DNA of 64,000 nt, taken from contig NZ_JAELXV010000002.1 in NCBI RefSeq assembly GCF_016427535.1, positions 744,001-808,000 on the forward strand. Direction: 5' to 3'. Shown here one piece after another: positions 34,409 to 42,475 of the stretch (positions within the stretch are counted from its first letter, which is position 1; each line of letters begins with the position of its first letter). The translations under genes and the position numbers were made by a program. Source of the DNA: Hymenobacter sp. BT559. Its GTDB lineage: Bacteria; Bacteroidota; Bacteroidia; Cytophagales; Hymenobacteraceae. The notes below the pieces were generated by a model, which did no database searches, was not told the DNA's origin, and saw only the letters and a program-made list of their open reading frames with translations.

Positions 34409-35556
34409 TGGAGCGGGCGGCGCACCAAGAGCGAAAAGCCCCAGGCGCAATAAAAAGCGAGGTACAGAAAATCAACGAAGGGCAGCGTAGCTGCTGGCAG
34501 CACTTGCCCGAGGCGGCGAGCCAGTGGTATATAAGCCAGTAGTAGCAGCAATGTTCGAGCCAGCCACAATCCTCCCAAAGATATAATATTTTCGGAGGAA
34601 AGTGAAACTGCCAATACGGCCGGCGTCAGCAAGTAAAAAAGGACATTGCTGCCCATAAATATAGCGAGCCGAAAGCGGTCGGGGGACCGGTAGCGGCTGC
34701 CGGCCGAGAGGTGACGCCGCTTTTGGCGCCACCAGCCCGCCCAAGTACGGGCGGGCTCGCTCAAGGTTTGGGCGGCGGGGTCGACTACCACTGCCACGCG
34801 GGCACCTAGGGCCACGGCATCCTGCACTAGCAGGTCATCATCGCCGCTTAGGCGCCGAATATGGCTAGCGAAGCCCTTGGTAGCCTGAAAAATACGGCGG
34901 GTGTAGGCTAAGTTGCGGCCCACGCCCATGTAGGGCCGGCCGGCCCAGGCTAGCCCTAGGTACTGCGCCGCCGTGAGCAGCGTTTCGTAGCGAATGAGCT
35001 GGTTGAGTAGGCCAGGCTCTTCGACATAGCCCGAAAAGCCGAGCACTATGTCGGCCCCGTTTTTTTGGCTGAAGCCGCGCTGCATCAGGCGCAGCCAGTC
35101 GTAGGTGACAGGACGGCAGTCGGCGTCAGTAAATAGCATCCGCTCATAGCGGGCAGTCTTGATGCCGAGCGTAAGCGCGTACTTCTTGGGCGAAAAGCCA
35201 GCTGGCGTGTGCGTCACCGTCACGAGCCGAAAGCGCCCGGGATAATACTGGGCCAGTTGCTGGGCGTAGAACTCGGTTTCGTCGTGGCTGCGGTCGTTGA
35301 TGAGTACTAGCTCGAAACCCGCCGGGTACTCTTGCTTGAGCAAGATGGGCACCAGCTCGCGCAAGTTGTCAAGCTCGTTGTGGGCGCACAGAATGAGCGA
35401 AACCGGCTCATGGTCGGGGCCTGGCTCATCGCCCTCGGCCTCGGCAGGCCGCTGCGTAAACGGCCGAAAATACCGCGCCCAATACCAGAGCTGCACGAGT
35501 AGCAGCGGCAACAAGATAAGCGACGGCGGGAGCGGGGGTAGCGGGGGTAACGACAC
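34399..35556 (-). CDS. Family 2 glycosyltransferase, membrane-anchored
   Basis: A 385-residue processive-type GT2. One N-terminal membrane helix (LILLPLLLVQLWYWARYF) precedes the GT-A domain: SLILCAHNELDNLREL (nucleotide site), VLINDRSHDETEF, the DxD-like MLFTDADCRP, the acceptor region LSGDDDLLVQDAVALG, and an RTWAGWWRQKRRH motif like Q/RxxRW. Two or three C-terminal membrane helices follow. The promoter box TACCTTTG at 35569-35576 covers the longer TTG start, so GTG 35556 is chosen. The sugar and acceptor are unknown. The gene overlaps the ECF sigma gene by ten bases. Confidence 0.87.
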   Translation of the reverse strand: MSLPPLPPLPPSLILLPLLLVQLWYWARYFRPFTQRPAEAEGDEPGPDHEPVSLILCAHNELDNLRELVPILLKQEYPAGFELVLINDRSHDETEFYAQQLAQYYPGRFRLVTVTHTPAGFSPKKYALTLGIKTARYERMLFTDADCRPVTYDWLRLMQRGFSQKNGADIVLGFSGYVEEPGLLNQLIRYETLLTAAQYLGLAWAGRPYMGVGRNLAYTRRIFQATKGFASHIRRLSGDDDLLVQDAVALGARVAVVVDPAAQTLSEPARTWAGWWRQKRRHLSAGSRYRSPDRFRLAIFMGSNVLFYLLTPAVLAVSLSSENIISLGGLWLARTLLLLLAYIPLARRLGQVLPAATLPFVDFLYLAFYCAWGFSLLVRRPLQWK

Positions 35557-35568
35557 AGTACTAGGGTG

Positions 35569-35576
35569 CAAAGGTA
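35569..35576 (-). promoter_or_regulatory. -7 element TACCTTTG for the glycosyltransferase/sigma pair
   Basis: Perfect consensus on the minus strand, 12 bases upstream of GTG 35556. It excludes the longer TTG start, which lies within it. Confidence 0.55.
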
Positions 35577-35637
35577 CGGCCGGGGCCGGCCCAGTGTTGG
35601 CCTTAACTTGCCGAATAAGCAGCCCGCCTATCCGAAG

Positions 35638-35645
35638 TACCTTTG
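35638..35645 (+). promoter_or_regulatory. -7 element TACCTTTG upstream of tgt
   Basis: Perfect consensus, about 87 bases before the tgt ATG. The nearest upstream TTG is 27 bases away, longer than usual, so the -33 box is weak. Confidence 0.5.
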
Positions 35646-35732
35646 TAGCAGTGCCGCGGGCCTAGCGCCGCGCCGGAACTATCTGCCGCGCCCGGCCAGT
35701 TGCCCGGCCTTCGGCCCAGTGCTTTTTTGACC

Positions 35733-36863
35733 ATGACTTTTGACCTCCTCGCCCAAGACCCGGGCTCCAAGGCCCGCGCCGGGCTGCTCACGACCGCGCA
35801 CGGTACCATCGAAACGCCCATCTTTATGCCCGTGGGCACGGCCGGCACCGTGAAGGCCGTGGGCCAGCGCGAGCTCAAGCAAGATGTGCAGGCCCAGATT
35901 ATCCTAGGTAACACCTACCACCTCTACCTGCGCCCAGGCCTCGATGTGCTGCAAGCGGCGGGTGGCCTGCACAAATTCAACGGCTGGGACCGGCCCATCC
36001 TAACTGATAGTGGTGGCTACCAAGTATTTTCGCTGAGCGGTACCCGCAAGATTAAGGAAGAGGGTGTCACCTTTCGCTCGCACATCGACGGGAGCAAGCA
36101 CTTGTTTTCGCCCGAGGGCGTGATGGACATCCAGCGCCGCATCGGGGCCGACATCATCATGGCCTTCGACGAGTGCACGCCCTGGCCCTGCGAGTATGAC
36201 TACGCTCGCCGCTCTCTGGACATGACGCATCGCTGGCTCAAGCGCTGCATCCAGCGCCTCGACACCACCGAGCCGCTCTACGGCTACGAGCAAAATCTCT
36301 TCCCCATCGTACAGGGCAGCACCTTCAAGGACCTGCGTAAGCAGTCGGCCGAGTTCATCGCCGAGCAGGGCCGCGCCGGCAACGCTATCGGCGGCCTGAG
36401 CGTGGGAGAACCGGCCGAGCTGATGTATGAGATGACCGAGCTGGTTTGCGACATCTTACCCCACGATAAGCCGCGCTACCTCATGGGTGTGGGCACGCCA
36501 GCCAATATCCTCGAAAACATTGCCCTAGGGGTCGATATGTTCGACTGCGTAATGCCAACCCGCAATGCCCGCAATGGCATGCTCTTCACAACCCAAGGCA
36601 TTATTAACGTGACCAATAAGAAGTGGGAGATGGACTTCTCACCCATTGACGAAACCTTAGGTGGCCACGCCAGCACGTTTTACACCAAGGCGTATATGCG
36701 CCACTTGTTCCAGGCCAAGGAAATGCTCGGCGCGCAAATTGCTTCGGCGCATAACCTCACTTTTTATCTGTGGCTGGTGAAGGAAGCACGCAAGCAAATC
36801 GTGGCCGGCACGTTTGCAGCGTGGAAGCCGGGCATGGTGGAGAAACTGATGCAACGCCTATAA
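35733..36863 (+). CDS. tgt: tRNA-guanine(34) transglycosylase
   Basis: A 376-residue Tgt that exchanges G34 for preQ1 in tRNAs with GUN anticodons. The catalytic Asp residues are in ILTDSGGYQVFSLSG and VDMFDCVMPTRNARNG. Substrate-binding segments include MAFDECTPWPCEYDYA and GGLSVGEPAELM. Start ATG 35733 (MTFDLLAQDPGSKARAGLL). The zinc-ligand region near the C-terminus differs from the usual C-x-C-x2-C layout (INVTNKKWEMDFSPIDE), as in many Bacteroidota Tgt. The stop is followed one base later by a 57-bp repeat. Elsewhere in the phylum tgt and lptG are commonly adjacent. Confidence 0.96.
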   Translation: MTFDLLAQDPGSKARAGLLTTAHGTIETPIFMPVGTAGTVKAVGQRELKQDVQAQIILGNTYHLYLRPGLDVLQAAGGLHKFNGWDRPILTDSGGYQVFSLSGTRKIKEEGVTFRSHIDGSKHLFSPEGVMDIQRRIGADIIMAFDECTPWPCEYDYARRSLDMTHRWLKRCIQRLDTTEPLYGYEQNLFPIVQGSTFKDLRKQSAEFIAEQGRAGNAIGGLSVGEPAELMYEMTELVCDILPHDKPRYLMGVGTPANILENIALGVDMFDCVMPTRNARNGMLFTTQGIINVTNKKWEMDFSPIDETLGGHASTFYTKAYMRHLFQAKEMLGAQIASAHNLTFYLWLVKEARKQIVAGTFAAWKPGMVEKLMQRL

Positions 36864-36864
36864 C

Positions 36865-36921
36865 CGCAGATTATAGCGGATTTAACGGATTTCGCAGATG
36901 ACGCCCGCCTACGGCGGGCTG
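36865..36921 (+). repeat. Left 57-bp inverted repeat of the GxxExxY element
   Basis: Starts CGCAGATTATAGCGGATT and ends with the palindrome GCCCGCCTACGGCGGGC plus TG. It is identical over all 57 bases to the reverse complement of 37476-37532. It begins one base after the tgt TAA. Confidence 0.95.
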
Positions 36922-36945
36922 GCTATGCTTTTATAAGTGTTGCAG

Positions 36946-37437
36946 ATGGATATTATGGATGCGGTTTTTGAGGATTGGGTGTATGCGGACCAGTTCGTAA
37001 GCGTTAGGGTGGAGGAGCCGGGCGCTGCCTACGGGGTAGACTTGGCAGCTTACACACCTTTTACGCACCGGGCTATTGGCTGCGCCATGCGGGTGCACAG
37101 CATCTTGGGTGCGGGCTTTCCAGAGATAATTTATCAGCGAGCGCTGGCTATCGAGTTGGAGCGAGAAGGGATGCAAGCGCAGCGCGAGGTCGAAACGCCC
37201 ATCTACTTCCGGGGGCAGCAAATTGGCAGCCGCCGAGTCGACTTTATGGTAGAAGGCCCGCAGCCTGAAAAGCCCATTTTGCTAGAATTAAAAGCAACAA
37301 CCGACCTCGCAGATATTCATTTTGCTCAAGTCATTAATTACCTAGAAGCCTACTGCCTGCATGTGGGCCTGCTCCTAAACTTCGGTGGGGCCTCTCTGCA
37401 ATACCGCCGCTTCATCAAGTCTACTTTCCATACCTAA
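36946..37437 (+). CDS. GxxExxY protein, PD-(D/E)XK nuclease superfamily
   Basis: A 163-residue protein starting at ATG 36946. The naming motif is GFPEIIY (residues 57-63), within HSILGAGFPEIIYQRALAIE. The nuclease-type core follows: D99 in SRRVDFMVEG and E114-x-K116 in ILLELKATTDLADIHFAQV, matching the D...ExK metal site of PDDEXK_3 proteins. The end NYLEAYCLHVGLLLNFGG is also typical. It is small, cytoplasmic and without a DNA-binding domain of known type. It lies alone between perfect 57-bp inverted repeats. Function is unestablished for the family; structure-specific DNA cleavage is a guess from the fold. Confidence 0.85.
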   Translation: MDIMDAVFEDWVYADQFVSVRVEEPGAAYGVDLAAYTPFTHRAIGCAMRVHSILGAGFPEIIYQRALAIELEREGMQAQREVETPIYFRGQQIGSRRVDFMVEGPQPEKPILLELKATTDLADIHFAQVINYLEAYCLHVGLLLNFGGASLQYRRFIKSTFHT

Positions 37438-37475
37438 GCCGCTCCCGCATACGTTCCGCCTAAGCCCCACCTAAT

Positions 37476-37532
37476 CAGCCCGCCGTAGGCGGGCGTCATC
37501 TGCGAAATCCGTTAAATCCGCTATAATCTGCG
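37476..37532 (-). repeat. Right 57-bp inverted repeat of the GxxExxY element
   Basis: Exact reverse complement of 36865-36921, with the hairpin facing inward. It ends four bases before the lptG ATG. Confidence 0.95.
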
Positions 37533-37536
37533 ATTT

Positions 37537-38616
37537 ATGAAATTGCTCGATAAATACATCATCGTCAAGTTTCTCACCGCGTTTTTCTTCACGGTGGTAA
37601 TGCTGGTGTCGGTGATTTGCGTGATTGACTACACCGAGAAAAACGACGACTTTATTCACCACAACCTGTCGTTTGGGCACGTTTTCACGCACTATTACAT
37701 CTACCTGTTTCCGTATTTCGCCAACCTGCTCTCGCCGATTACTATCTTCCTGGCGGTGGTATTTGTGACGGCGAAGCTGGCGGCGCGCACCGAGATAGTG
37801 GCCATGCTGGCGAGCGGCATGAGCTTTGGGCGCCTGCTGGTGCCCTACCTCATGGGGGCCACCATTATCGGGGCGCTCACGTTTGGGCTGGTGGGCTGGG
37901 TTATTCCGAAGGCTACTAAAGAGATAGTGTTGTTCGAGTCGCTGCACGTGAAAGAGCCCTGGCGCTTTGAAGGGCGCAACGTGCACATGAAAATCGGGCC
38001 CAAAAGCTACGTGTACCTCGAAAGCTATAGTAGCAGCAGCAACACGGGCTACCACTTTGCGCTCGAAACCATCGACGGCACCGTGCTGCGCCGCCGCATG
38101 ACGGCCGACAACCTAAGCTGGGACAGCACTAAGCACGTCTGGAAAATGTCGCAGCAGCTGGTGCGCTCGTTTCGGGGCAACCAAGACGAAGCGCTGCAAA
38201 CCATCCCGGCCCGCGACACCACGCTGAACCTCTACCCGAAGGACTTCGCCAACACCTACCGCCTTGCCGAAACCCTGACCTCGCCCGAGCTAGACGCGCT
38301 GATTGATAATAAAATATTACGCGGCGCCGACGACACTGACCAGTACTTGAGCGTGAAGTTTGAGCGCTATGCTTACCCGTTTGATATTCTCATTCTCACC
38401 TTCATCGGCGTGGTTTTGAGCGCTCGCAAGAGCCGCGGCGGCGTAGGCGGGCAAATTGCGCTGGGCTTCGTGCTAGCATTCATTTTTATCATCTTCGTGA
38501 TGCTGAGTCGCAACCTGGCGCAGGTAGGCAGCATGCCACCGCTGCTAGCGGCCTGGTTTCCGGGCATGGTGTTTTCGGCTATTGGGCTGGTGCTCTATCG
38601 CTTTGTACCAAAGTAG
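37537..38616 (+). CDS. lptG: LptF/LptG-family permease of the LPS transport system
   Basis: A 359-residue YjgP/YjgQ permease that, with LptB and partner, extracts LPS from the inner membrane. The first helices are MKLLDKYIIVKFLTAFFFTV and the conserved FPYFANLLSPITIFLAVVFV with EIVAMLASGMSFGRLLVPYL. A periplasmic beta-jellyroll follows, then three C-terminal helices (FDILILTFIGVVLSARKSRG, ALGFVLAFIFIIFVML). Assignment to G rather than F is by position only. The start ATG 37537 is four bases after the repeat, so its expression from the tgt promoter has to pass through the inserted element. Confidence 0.9.
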   Translation: MKLLDKYIIVKFLTAFFFTVVMLVSVICVIDYTEKNDDFIHHNLSFGHVFTHYYIYLFPYFANLLSPITIFLAVVFVTAKLAARTEIVAMLASGMSFGRLLVPYLMGATIIGALTFGLVGWVIPKATKEIVLFESLHVKEPWRFEGRNVHMKIGPKSYVYLESYSSSSNTGYHFALETIDGTVLRRRMTADNLSWDSTKHVWKMSQQLVRSFRGNQDEALQTIPARDTTLNLYPKDFANTYRLAETLTSPELDALIDNKILRGADDTDQYLSVKFERYAYPFDILILTFIGVVLSARKSRGGVGGQIALGFVLAFIFIIFVMLSRNLAQVGSMPPLLAAWFPGMVFSAIGLVLYRFVPK

Positions 38617-38631
38617 TTTTGATGCCTCGTG

Positions 38632-38722
38632 CATAGTGCTTGGTGCTTGGGTTCTATGTGTAGTGTACAGGTAAGTCTGTGTATACCAACCTAAGCACCA
38701 AGTACTAGGCACTAAGCACTAT
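38632..38722. repeat. Imperfect inverted repeat of the CATAGTGCTTGGTGCTTGG family
   Basis: The left arm catagtgcttggtgcttgg pairs with the right part agcaccaagtactaggcact and agcactatg. The ATG of the next gene (38721) overlaps the right end. Confidence 0.75.
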
Positions 38723-39650
38723 GTTAAAAGACTACCTTAAGCTCCATTTTATCGTCTTGCTCTGGGGCTTCACGGCCATCCTGGGCAAGCTGCTGACCGT
38801 GCCGCCCGTCGAGCTGGTATTCTGGCGTACAGCCTTGGCCACCATTGGGTTGGCGGGGCTGCTGGTAGTGCGGCGCACGGGCTGGCGCGTGGCGCCGGCC
38901 GAGGCCTTGAAATTGCTGGGCGTGGGCGCGCTGGTGGCGGCGCACTGGATTACCTTTTTCCTGGCCGCGCGCCTTTCCTCAGTGAGCGTGTGCCTGGCGG
39001 GCCTGGCCACGTTGGCGTTGTGGACCTCGCTGCTCGAGCCCCTGCTGCTGTGGCGCCGCGTGCGCCCCTACGAGGTGGGCCTAGGGCTGCTGGCGATGGT
39101 GGGGCTGTACCTCATTTCGCAGGCCGAGTTTACGCAGCTCACCGGCTTGCTGGTGGCGGTGGCGTCGGCAGGATTGTCGGCACTGTTCAGTGTGCTCAAT
39201 TCGCAGCTGGTCAAGCGCCACGCGCCAGTCCGGCTCACTTTCTACGAGATGGCCGGCGCTTGCCTGAGCATCGCATTATTCTTCCCGGTTTACAGCCGCT
39301 ACTTCACTCAGGGGCAGGGCCTGCACCTGGCGCTGCACGGCCTCGACTGGCTGTGGCTGCTACTGCTGGCGGGCGTGTGCACGGTGTATGCCTTCTCTTC
39401 TTCGGTCGAGCTGATGAAGCGAATCTCGGCTTTTGTCGTGAACCTGACCATCAACCTAGAGCCGGTCTACGGCATCGTGCTCGCCCAAATCATGTTTGTG
39501 CTGGGCGTGCCGGGCTTTGGGCAAGAGAAAATGTCGGGCGGCTTTTACCTAGGTACCATTTTAATTCTGGCCAGCGTGCTGGTGCACCCCGTGCTCGACC
39601 AGCGGAACCAGCGCCGCTTGCGCAAGCAGGCTGCTGAAGCCATCGCTTAA
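38721..39650 (+). CDS. EamA/DMT-superfamily transporter
   Basis: A 309-residue membrane protein with ten predicted helices in two EamA halves. The first half starts LKLHFIVLLWGFTAILGKLL and includes FWRTALATIGLAGLLVV. The second includes GLLVAVASAGLSALFSVLNS and FVVNLTINLEPVYGIVLAQ, the typical glutamate-containing end motif. Substrate cannot be predicted (metabolite or amino-acid efflux is common). The start codon lies at the edge of an inverted repeat. Confidence 0.9.
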   Translation: MLKDYLKLHFIVLLWGFTAILGKLLTVPPVELVFWRTALATIGLAGLLVVRRTGWRVAPAEALKLLGVGALVAAHWITFFLAARLSSVSVCLAGLATLALWTSLLEPLLLWRRVRPYEVGLGLLAMVGLYLISQAEFTQLTGLLVAVASAGLSALFSVLNSQLVKRHAPVRLTFYEMAGACLSIALFFPVYSRYFTQGQGLHLALHGLDWLWLLLLAGVCTVYAFSSSVELMKRISAFVVNLTINLEPVYGIVLAQIMFVLGVPGFGQEKMSGGFYLGTILILASVLVHPVLDQRNQRRLRKQAAEAIA

Positions 39651-39688
39651 GAGACGTAGGTGCGCCGGATAGCTTGAGCTATCAGCTT

Positions 39689-40516
39689 TTACAGCAGCCC
39701 GCGCCACACCAAATACTCGCTCGGCCAAGGCAATGCGGGCGCCTCCGCCGCGCCCGGAAATAGCCCATACACCGCCGAGCCCGAGCCCGAAAGGCTAGCG
39801 TAGGCTGCGCCCGCGGCGTAGAGCTGCGCTTTGATGTCGGCCAGCACCGGGTAGGTCGGCGCCAGCGACGCCTCGAAATCATTGCTGACCGTGTCGCGCC
39901 AAGTGCTTATTGGCAGACCTAGGGCCTCGCGCAGAGGTACCTTAGGTGCCTGTGGCACGATGCCCGCAAAGGCCTGCGCCGTGCTGATGTGCAGGCCCGG
40001 GTACACCACCACGCAGGGCGTGCCGCGTAGGTCGAGGGCTAGGGGCTCAAACACGTCGCCTCTCTCCAACGCCAGGCAGGGCTTGTTCTGAATAAAAAAC
40101 GCGCAGTCGGCACCTAGGCGGCGGGCGTAGTTTTCGAGTTGAGTCACGCTGAGATTTAGCCCAAACACATCAGCTAGCGCGCGCAGCGCAAACGCCGCAT
40201 CGGCCGAGCCACCGCCTAGGCCCGCGCCTATGGGCACTAGCTTGTGCAGATGCAATTGGGCAAAAGGTAATTCTGGGAAATCTGCTTTAAGCAGCTCGTA
40301 GGCCTTGACGCACAAGTTGGTAGCTGCCTCGCCCGGAATGGGCCGGCCCGTGAGCGTGAGGCTGGTGCCGGCCTGGCCCTTGGGGGCGGGCAGCACTTCG
40401 AGCACATCGGTCCAGGGCAGGGGCAGAAATACGGTTTCGAGGGCGTGGTAGCCATCGGGCCGCTTGGCCGTCACGTACAGACCTAGGTTGAGCTTGGCAT
40501 TGGGGAAGGTGAGCAC
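39689..40516 (-). CDS. ispE: 4-diphosphocytidyl-2-C-methyl-D-erythritol kinase
   Basis: IspE phosphorylates CDP-ME in the MEP isoprenoid pathway. The product is a 275-residue GHMP kinase. The start FPNAKLNLGLYVTAKRPDGYH carries the catalytic region with the conserved Lys, VPIGAGLGGGSADAAFALRA is the ATP loop, and SLSGSGSAVYGLF is motif 3. GTG 40516 is preferred to the TTG two codons earlier. Converges on the EamA gene. Confidence 0.95.
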   Translation of the reverse strand: MLTFPNAKLNLGLYVTAKRPDGYHALETVFLPLPWTDVLEVLPAPKGQAGTSLTLTGRPIPGEAATNLCVKAYELLKADFPELPFAQLHLHKLVPIGAGLGGGSADAAFALRALADVFGLNLSVTQLENYARRLGADCAFFIQNKPCLALERGDVFEPLALDLRGTPCVVVYPGLHISTAQAFAGIVPQAPKVPLREALGLPISTWRDTVSNDFEASLAPTYPVLADIKAQLYAAGAAYASLSGSGSAVYGLFPGAAEAPALPWPSEYLVWRGLL

Positions 40517-40533
40517 GGGCAATGGTAAATTTG
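40500..40533 (+). promoter_or_regulatory. Possible promoter TTG-N23-TAAATTTG for the dioxygenase gene
   Basis: TAAATTTG at 40526-40533 is a perfect -7 element. A TTG at 40500-40502 is 23 bases upstream, at the long end of the usual range. It lies in the short divergent region with ispE. Confidence 0.45.
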
Positions 40534-40594
40534 AGGGGCGAAGCCTGGGCCGGAGCGTAGCGTATGCTCCTGACCCGGCGCTGGCCCGCCTGCT

Positions 40595-41386
40595 ATGTCG
40601 TTTATTTCTACGCTTTCGATAATGCCCGGCCAGCCGGTGGCCGAAGTAGCCGCCGCGCTGCGCGCCACCCTAGGCGCGGCAAAAGTAGTGCACCTGCAAG
40701 GCCTGGCCGCCGCCCGGCCCGCGGCCGACTGGCCGGCGTTTTACGACGCCCTCACCGAGGCTACCGGCCAATGCCTGCACCTCGACGAAAACTACGCCCT
40801 AGGTAGCGTGCGCACCGGCGAAAAGTGGATAGAGGTGCGCTACGACGCCGCCATCCCTGACGATGCGGCCTACCGCTTCAGCAAAAACGCCCAGCCCCTG
40901 CACACCGACGAGTCGTACCTCAGCGAGCCGGCCGATGTCATGTTTATGCATTGCCTAGTGCAGGCCCCCGCCGGCGGCGAAACCACTTTTGTAGATGCCG
41001 ATGTGTTGTGGCAGCAGCTGCAACTGCACGTGCCCACCTTGGCAGCGCAACTGCTAGGCCGCCCTGTGTGCTTCGCCAAAGCCGGCGATTCGCGCACGCT
41101 GCCCATCATTGCGCAGACGCCCGCTGGCCTGCGCCTCAACTGGAACTACCACTGCGTAGACCCCGCCGAAACCACCGAAAACCACGCGCTGGCGCAGCAG
41201 TTTCGAGAGTTCCTCTTGACGCATATCAACGATACCGCCGCTGAAGTGGCCATTCAGCTAGCGCCCGGCGAGGCCGTAGCGTGGTGGGATGACCAGGTGC
41301 TGCACGGCCGCCGCGCCTTCCGGGCCGTGGCTACCAACGACCGATTTTTGCTGAAAAGTGGCTTCCGGCTTGCGGCCGATGTATGA
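40595..41386 (+). CDS. TauD/TfdA-family Fe(II)/2-oxoglutarate dioxygenase
   Basis: A 263-residue oxygenase starting at ATG 40595 (MSFISTLSIMPGQPVAEVAA). The iron ligands are visible: H-x-D in QPLHTDESYL and the distal His in WWDDQVLHGRRAF. The Arg binding 2-oxoglutarate is probably in that last segment. The family hydroxylates small molecules such as taurine, amino acids or carrier-bound intermediates; the substrate cannot be named. The last eight bases overlap the start of the sugar transferase gene, so the two are co-translated, which hints at a shared cell-surface or glycan pathway. Confidence 0.82.
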   Translation: MSFISTLSIMPGQPVAEVAAALRATLGAAKVVHLQGLAAARPAADWPAFYDALTEATGQCLHLDENYALGSVRTGEKWIEVRYDAAIPDDAAYRFSKNAQPLHTDESYLSEPADVMFMHCLVQAPAGGETTFVDADVLWQQLQLHVPTLAAQLLGRPVCFAKAGDSRTLPIIAQTPAGLRLNWNYHCVDPAETTENHALAQQFREFLLTHINDTAAEVAIQLAPGEAVAWWDDQVLHGRRAFRAVATNDRFLLKSGFRLAADV

Positions 41387-41996
41387 GGCCATCAAGCGTG
41401 CGCTCGACCTAGGGGCGGCTGCGCTGGGCCTAGTGCTGCTGCTGCCGGTGCTGCTGCTGGTGGCGGGTGGCGCCTGGCTGGGCGGGTTGCGCCCGGTGCT
41501 ATTCAGGCAGTGGCGCACGGGCTACCGCGAGCGGCCGTTTCAGCTGCTGAAATTCTGCACCATGACCCAGCAGCGCGACGCGGCCGGCGAGCTTTTGCCC
41601 GACGCCCAGCGCCTTACCGCCCTAGGTAGCTGGCTGCGGCGCACCAGCCTCGATGAGCTGCCCCAACTCTGGAACGTGCTGCGCGGCGACCTGAGCTTGG
41701 TCGGCCCGCGGCCGTTCATTCATGAATACTTGCCCCTGTACTCGGCGGCCCAAAAAGTGCGCTTCACGGTACGCCCCGGCATCACGGGCTGGGCGCAGGT
41801 AAACGGGCGCAACGCTATCTCGTGGGAAGAAAAATTTGCCTATGATGCGTGGTACGTCGAGCACCGCAGCCTAGGGCTCGACTTACGCATTTTGTGGCGC
41901 ACGGCCGGGCGGGTGCTGGGGCGGCGGGGCGTTGTAGCAGCGGGCGAGGCCACCATGCCCGCCTTCCGGGGTAGCCAGGGTGTGGGGCCTACCTAG
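41379..41996 (+). CDS. Sugar-1-phosphate transferase to undecaprenyl phosphate (PglC/WcaJ family)
   Basis: A 205-residue monotopic phosphoglycosyl transferase starting at ATG 41379 (MYEAIKRALDLGAAALGLVL). The re-entrant membrane helix (LVLLLPVLLLVAGGAWLGG) precedes FRQWRTGYRERPFQLLKFCT and the catalytic region LRRTSLDELPQLWNVLRGDL, with the Asp-Glu pair, and VGPRPFIHEYLPLYS. It primes glycan synthesis on the lipid carrier. A UDP-N-acyl amino-sugar, as predicted for the DegT/NeuD genes at 22.9-24.9 kb, would be a fitting donor, but they are 17 kb apart. Confidence 0.9.
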   Translation: MYEAIKRALDLGAAALGLVLLLPVLLLVAGGAWLGGLRPVLFRQWRTGYRERPFQLLKFCTMTQQRDAAGELLPDAQRLTALGSWLRRTSLDELPQLWNVLRGDLSLVGPRPFIHEYLPLYSAAQKVRFTVRPGITGWAQVNGRNAISWEEKFAYDAWYVEHRSLGLDLRILWRTAGRVLGRRGVVAAGEATMPAFRGSQGVGPT

Positions 41997-42475
41997 GCGG
42001 GTACCTGGTAGCGGGCGGCCCACTCGGCGGCCAGCGCCGGCAGCCGCGCTGAGCCATCGGTGAGCCAGTCGAGGGCCGAGGCTACGTCGGCAAAGTAGTG
42101 CGAGCTGAAGCGGATGGCTGGCTGTACCAAGTCGTGGAGGGCGTCGATGGCCAGCTGATTGTGCACGCGGTGGCTGTCAATAATCAGCACAAGCCGCTCG
42201 AGAGCTAGCGCCACTAGGCCCGGCATCCAGTGGGTGCCCAGCCACTCTTGGTCGGCTAGTGGCAAATCTGGAACGGTGTTCATGTCAAGCAGCAAATGGC
42301 GCACTTCTAGTTGCTGCAGCAGCGCCAGCACTTGCTGCGCGCTTGTGCGGAACAGGCGCGAATCGCTCAAGGATACCCATTCCAGTAGCATCACGTGAAA
42401 AGCTGCGTCGTGCTGAAGACAGAAGTTAGGGATGTGGCGAATAATCACAACGAACAGGGCACTAGCGCCCGCCAC
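41993..42475 (-). CDS. STAS/SpoIIAA-like protein of unknown function
   Basis: About 160 residues, with no membrane helix. The pattern DAAFHVMLLEWVSLSDSRLF, followed by LLQQLEVRHLLLDMNTVPDL and LALERLVLIID, resembles the STAS-like alpha/beta proteins that are abundant as paralogues in Hymenobacter, where the role is unknown. The first usable start is GTG 42475; ATG 42391 would cut into the conserved N-terminal strand. It overlaps the convergent sugar transferase gene by four bases. Confidence 0.55.
   Translation of the reverse strand: MAGASALFVVIIRHIPNFCLQHDAAFHVMLLEWVSLSDSRLFRTSAQQVLALLQQLEVRHLLLDMNTVPDLPLADQEWLGTHWMPGLVALALERLVLIIDSHRVHNQLAIDALHDLVQPAIRFSSHYFADVASALDWLTDGSARLPALAAEWAARYQVPA

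Larger units (their letters stand above)
36865..37532. mobile_element. Putative 668-bp mobile cassette: inverted repeats plus a GxxExxY nuclease gene
   Basis: Perfect 57-bp inverted repeats bound a single gene of the GxxExxY/PD-(D/E)XK group. The unit sits exactly between the tgt stop and the lptG start (1 and 4 bases away), a pair usually contiguous. No obvious target duplication is seen. The perfect identity of the ends points to recent movement or gene conversion. That the nuclease acts on the repeats is inference. Confidence 0.55.

Noticed and set aside
36937..36946. Earlier GTG start for the GxxExxY gene
   Set aside because: It would add only three residues; the ATG at 36946 is the simpler choice.
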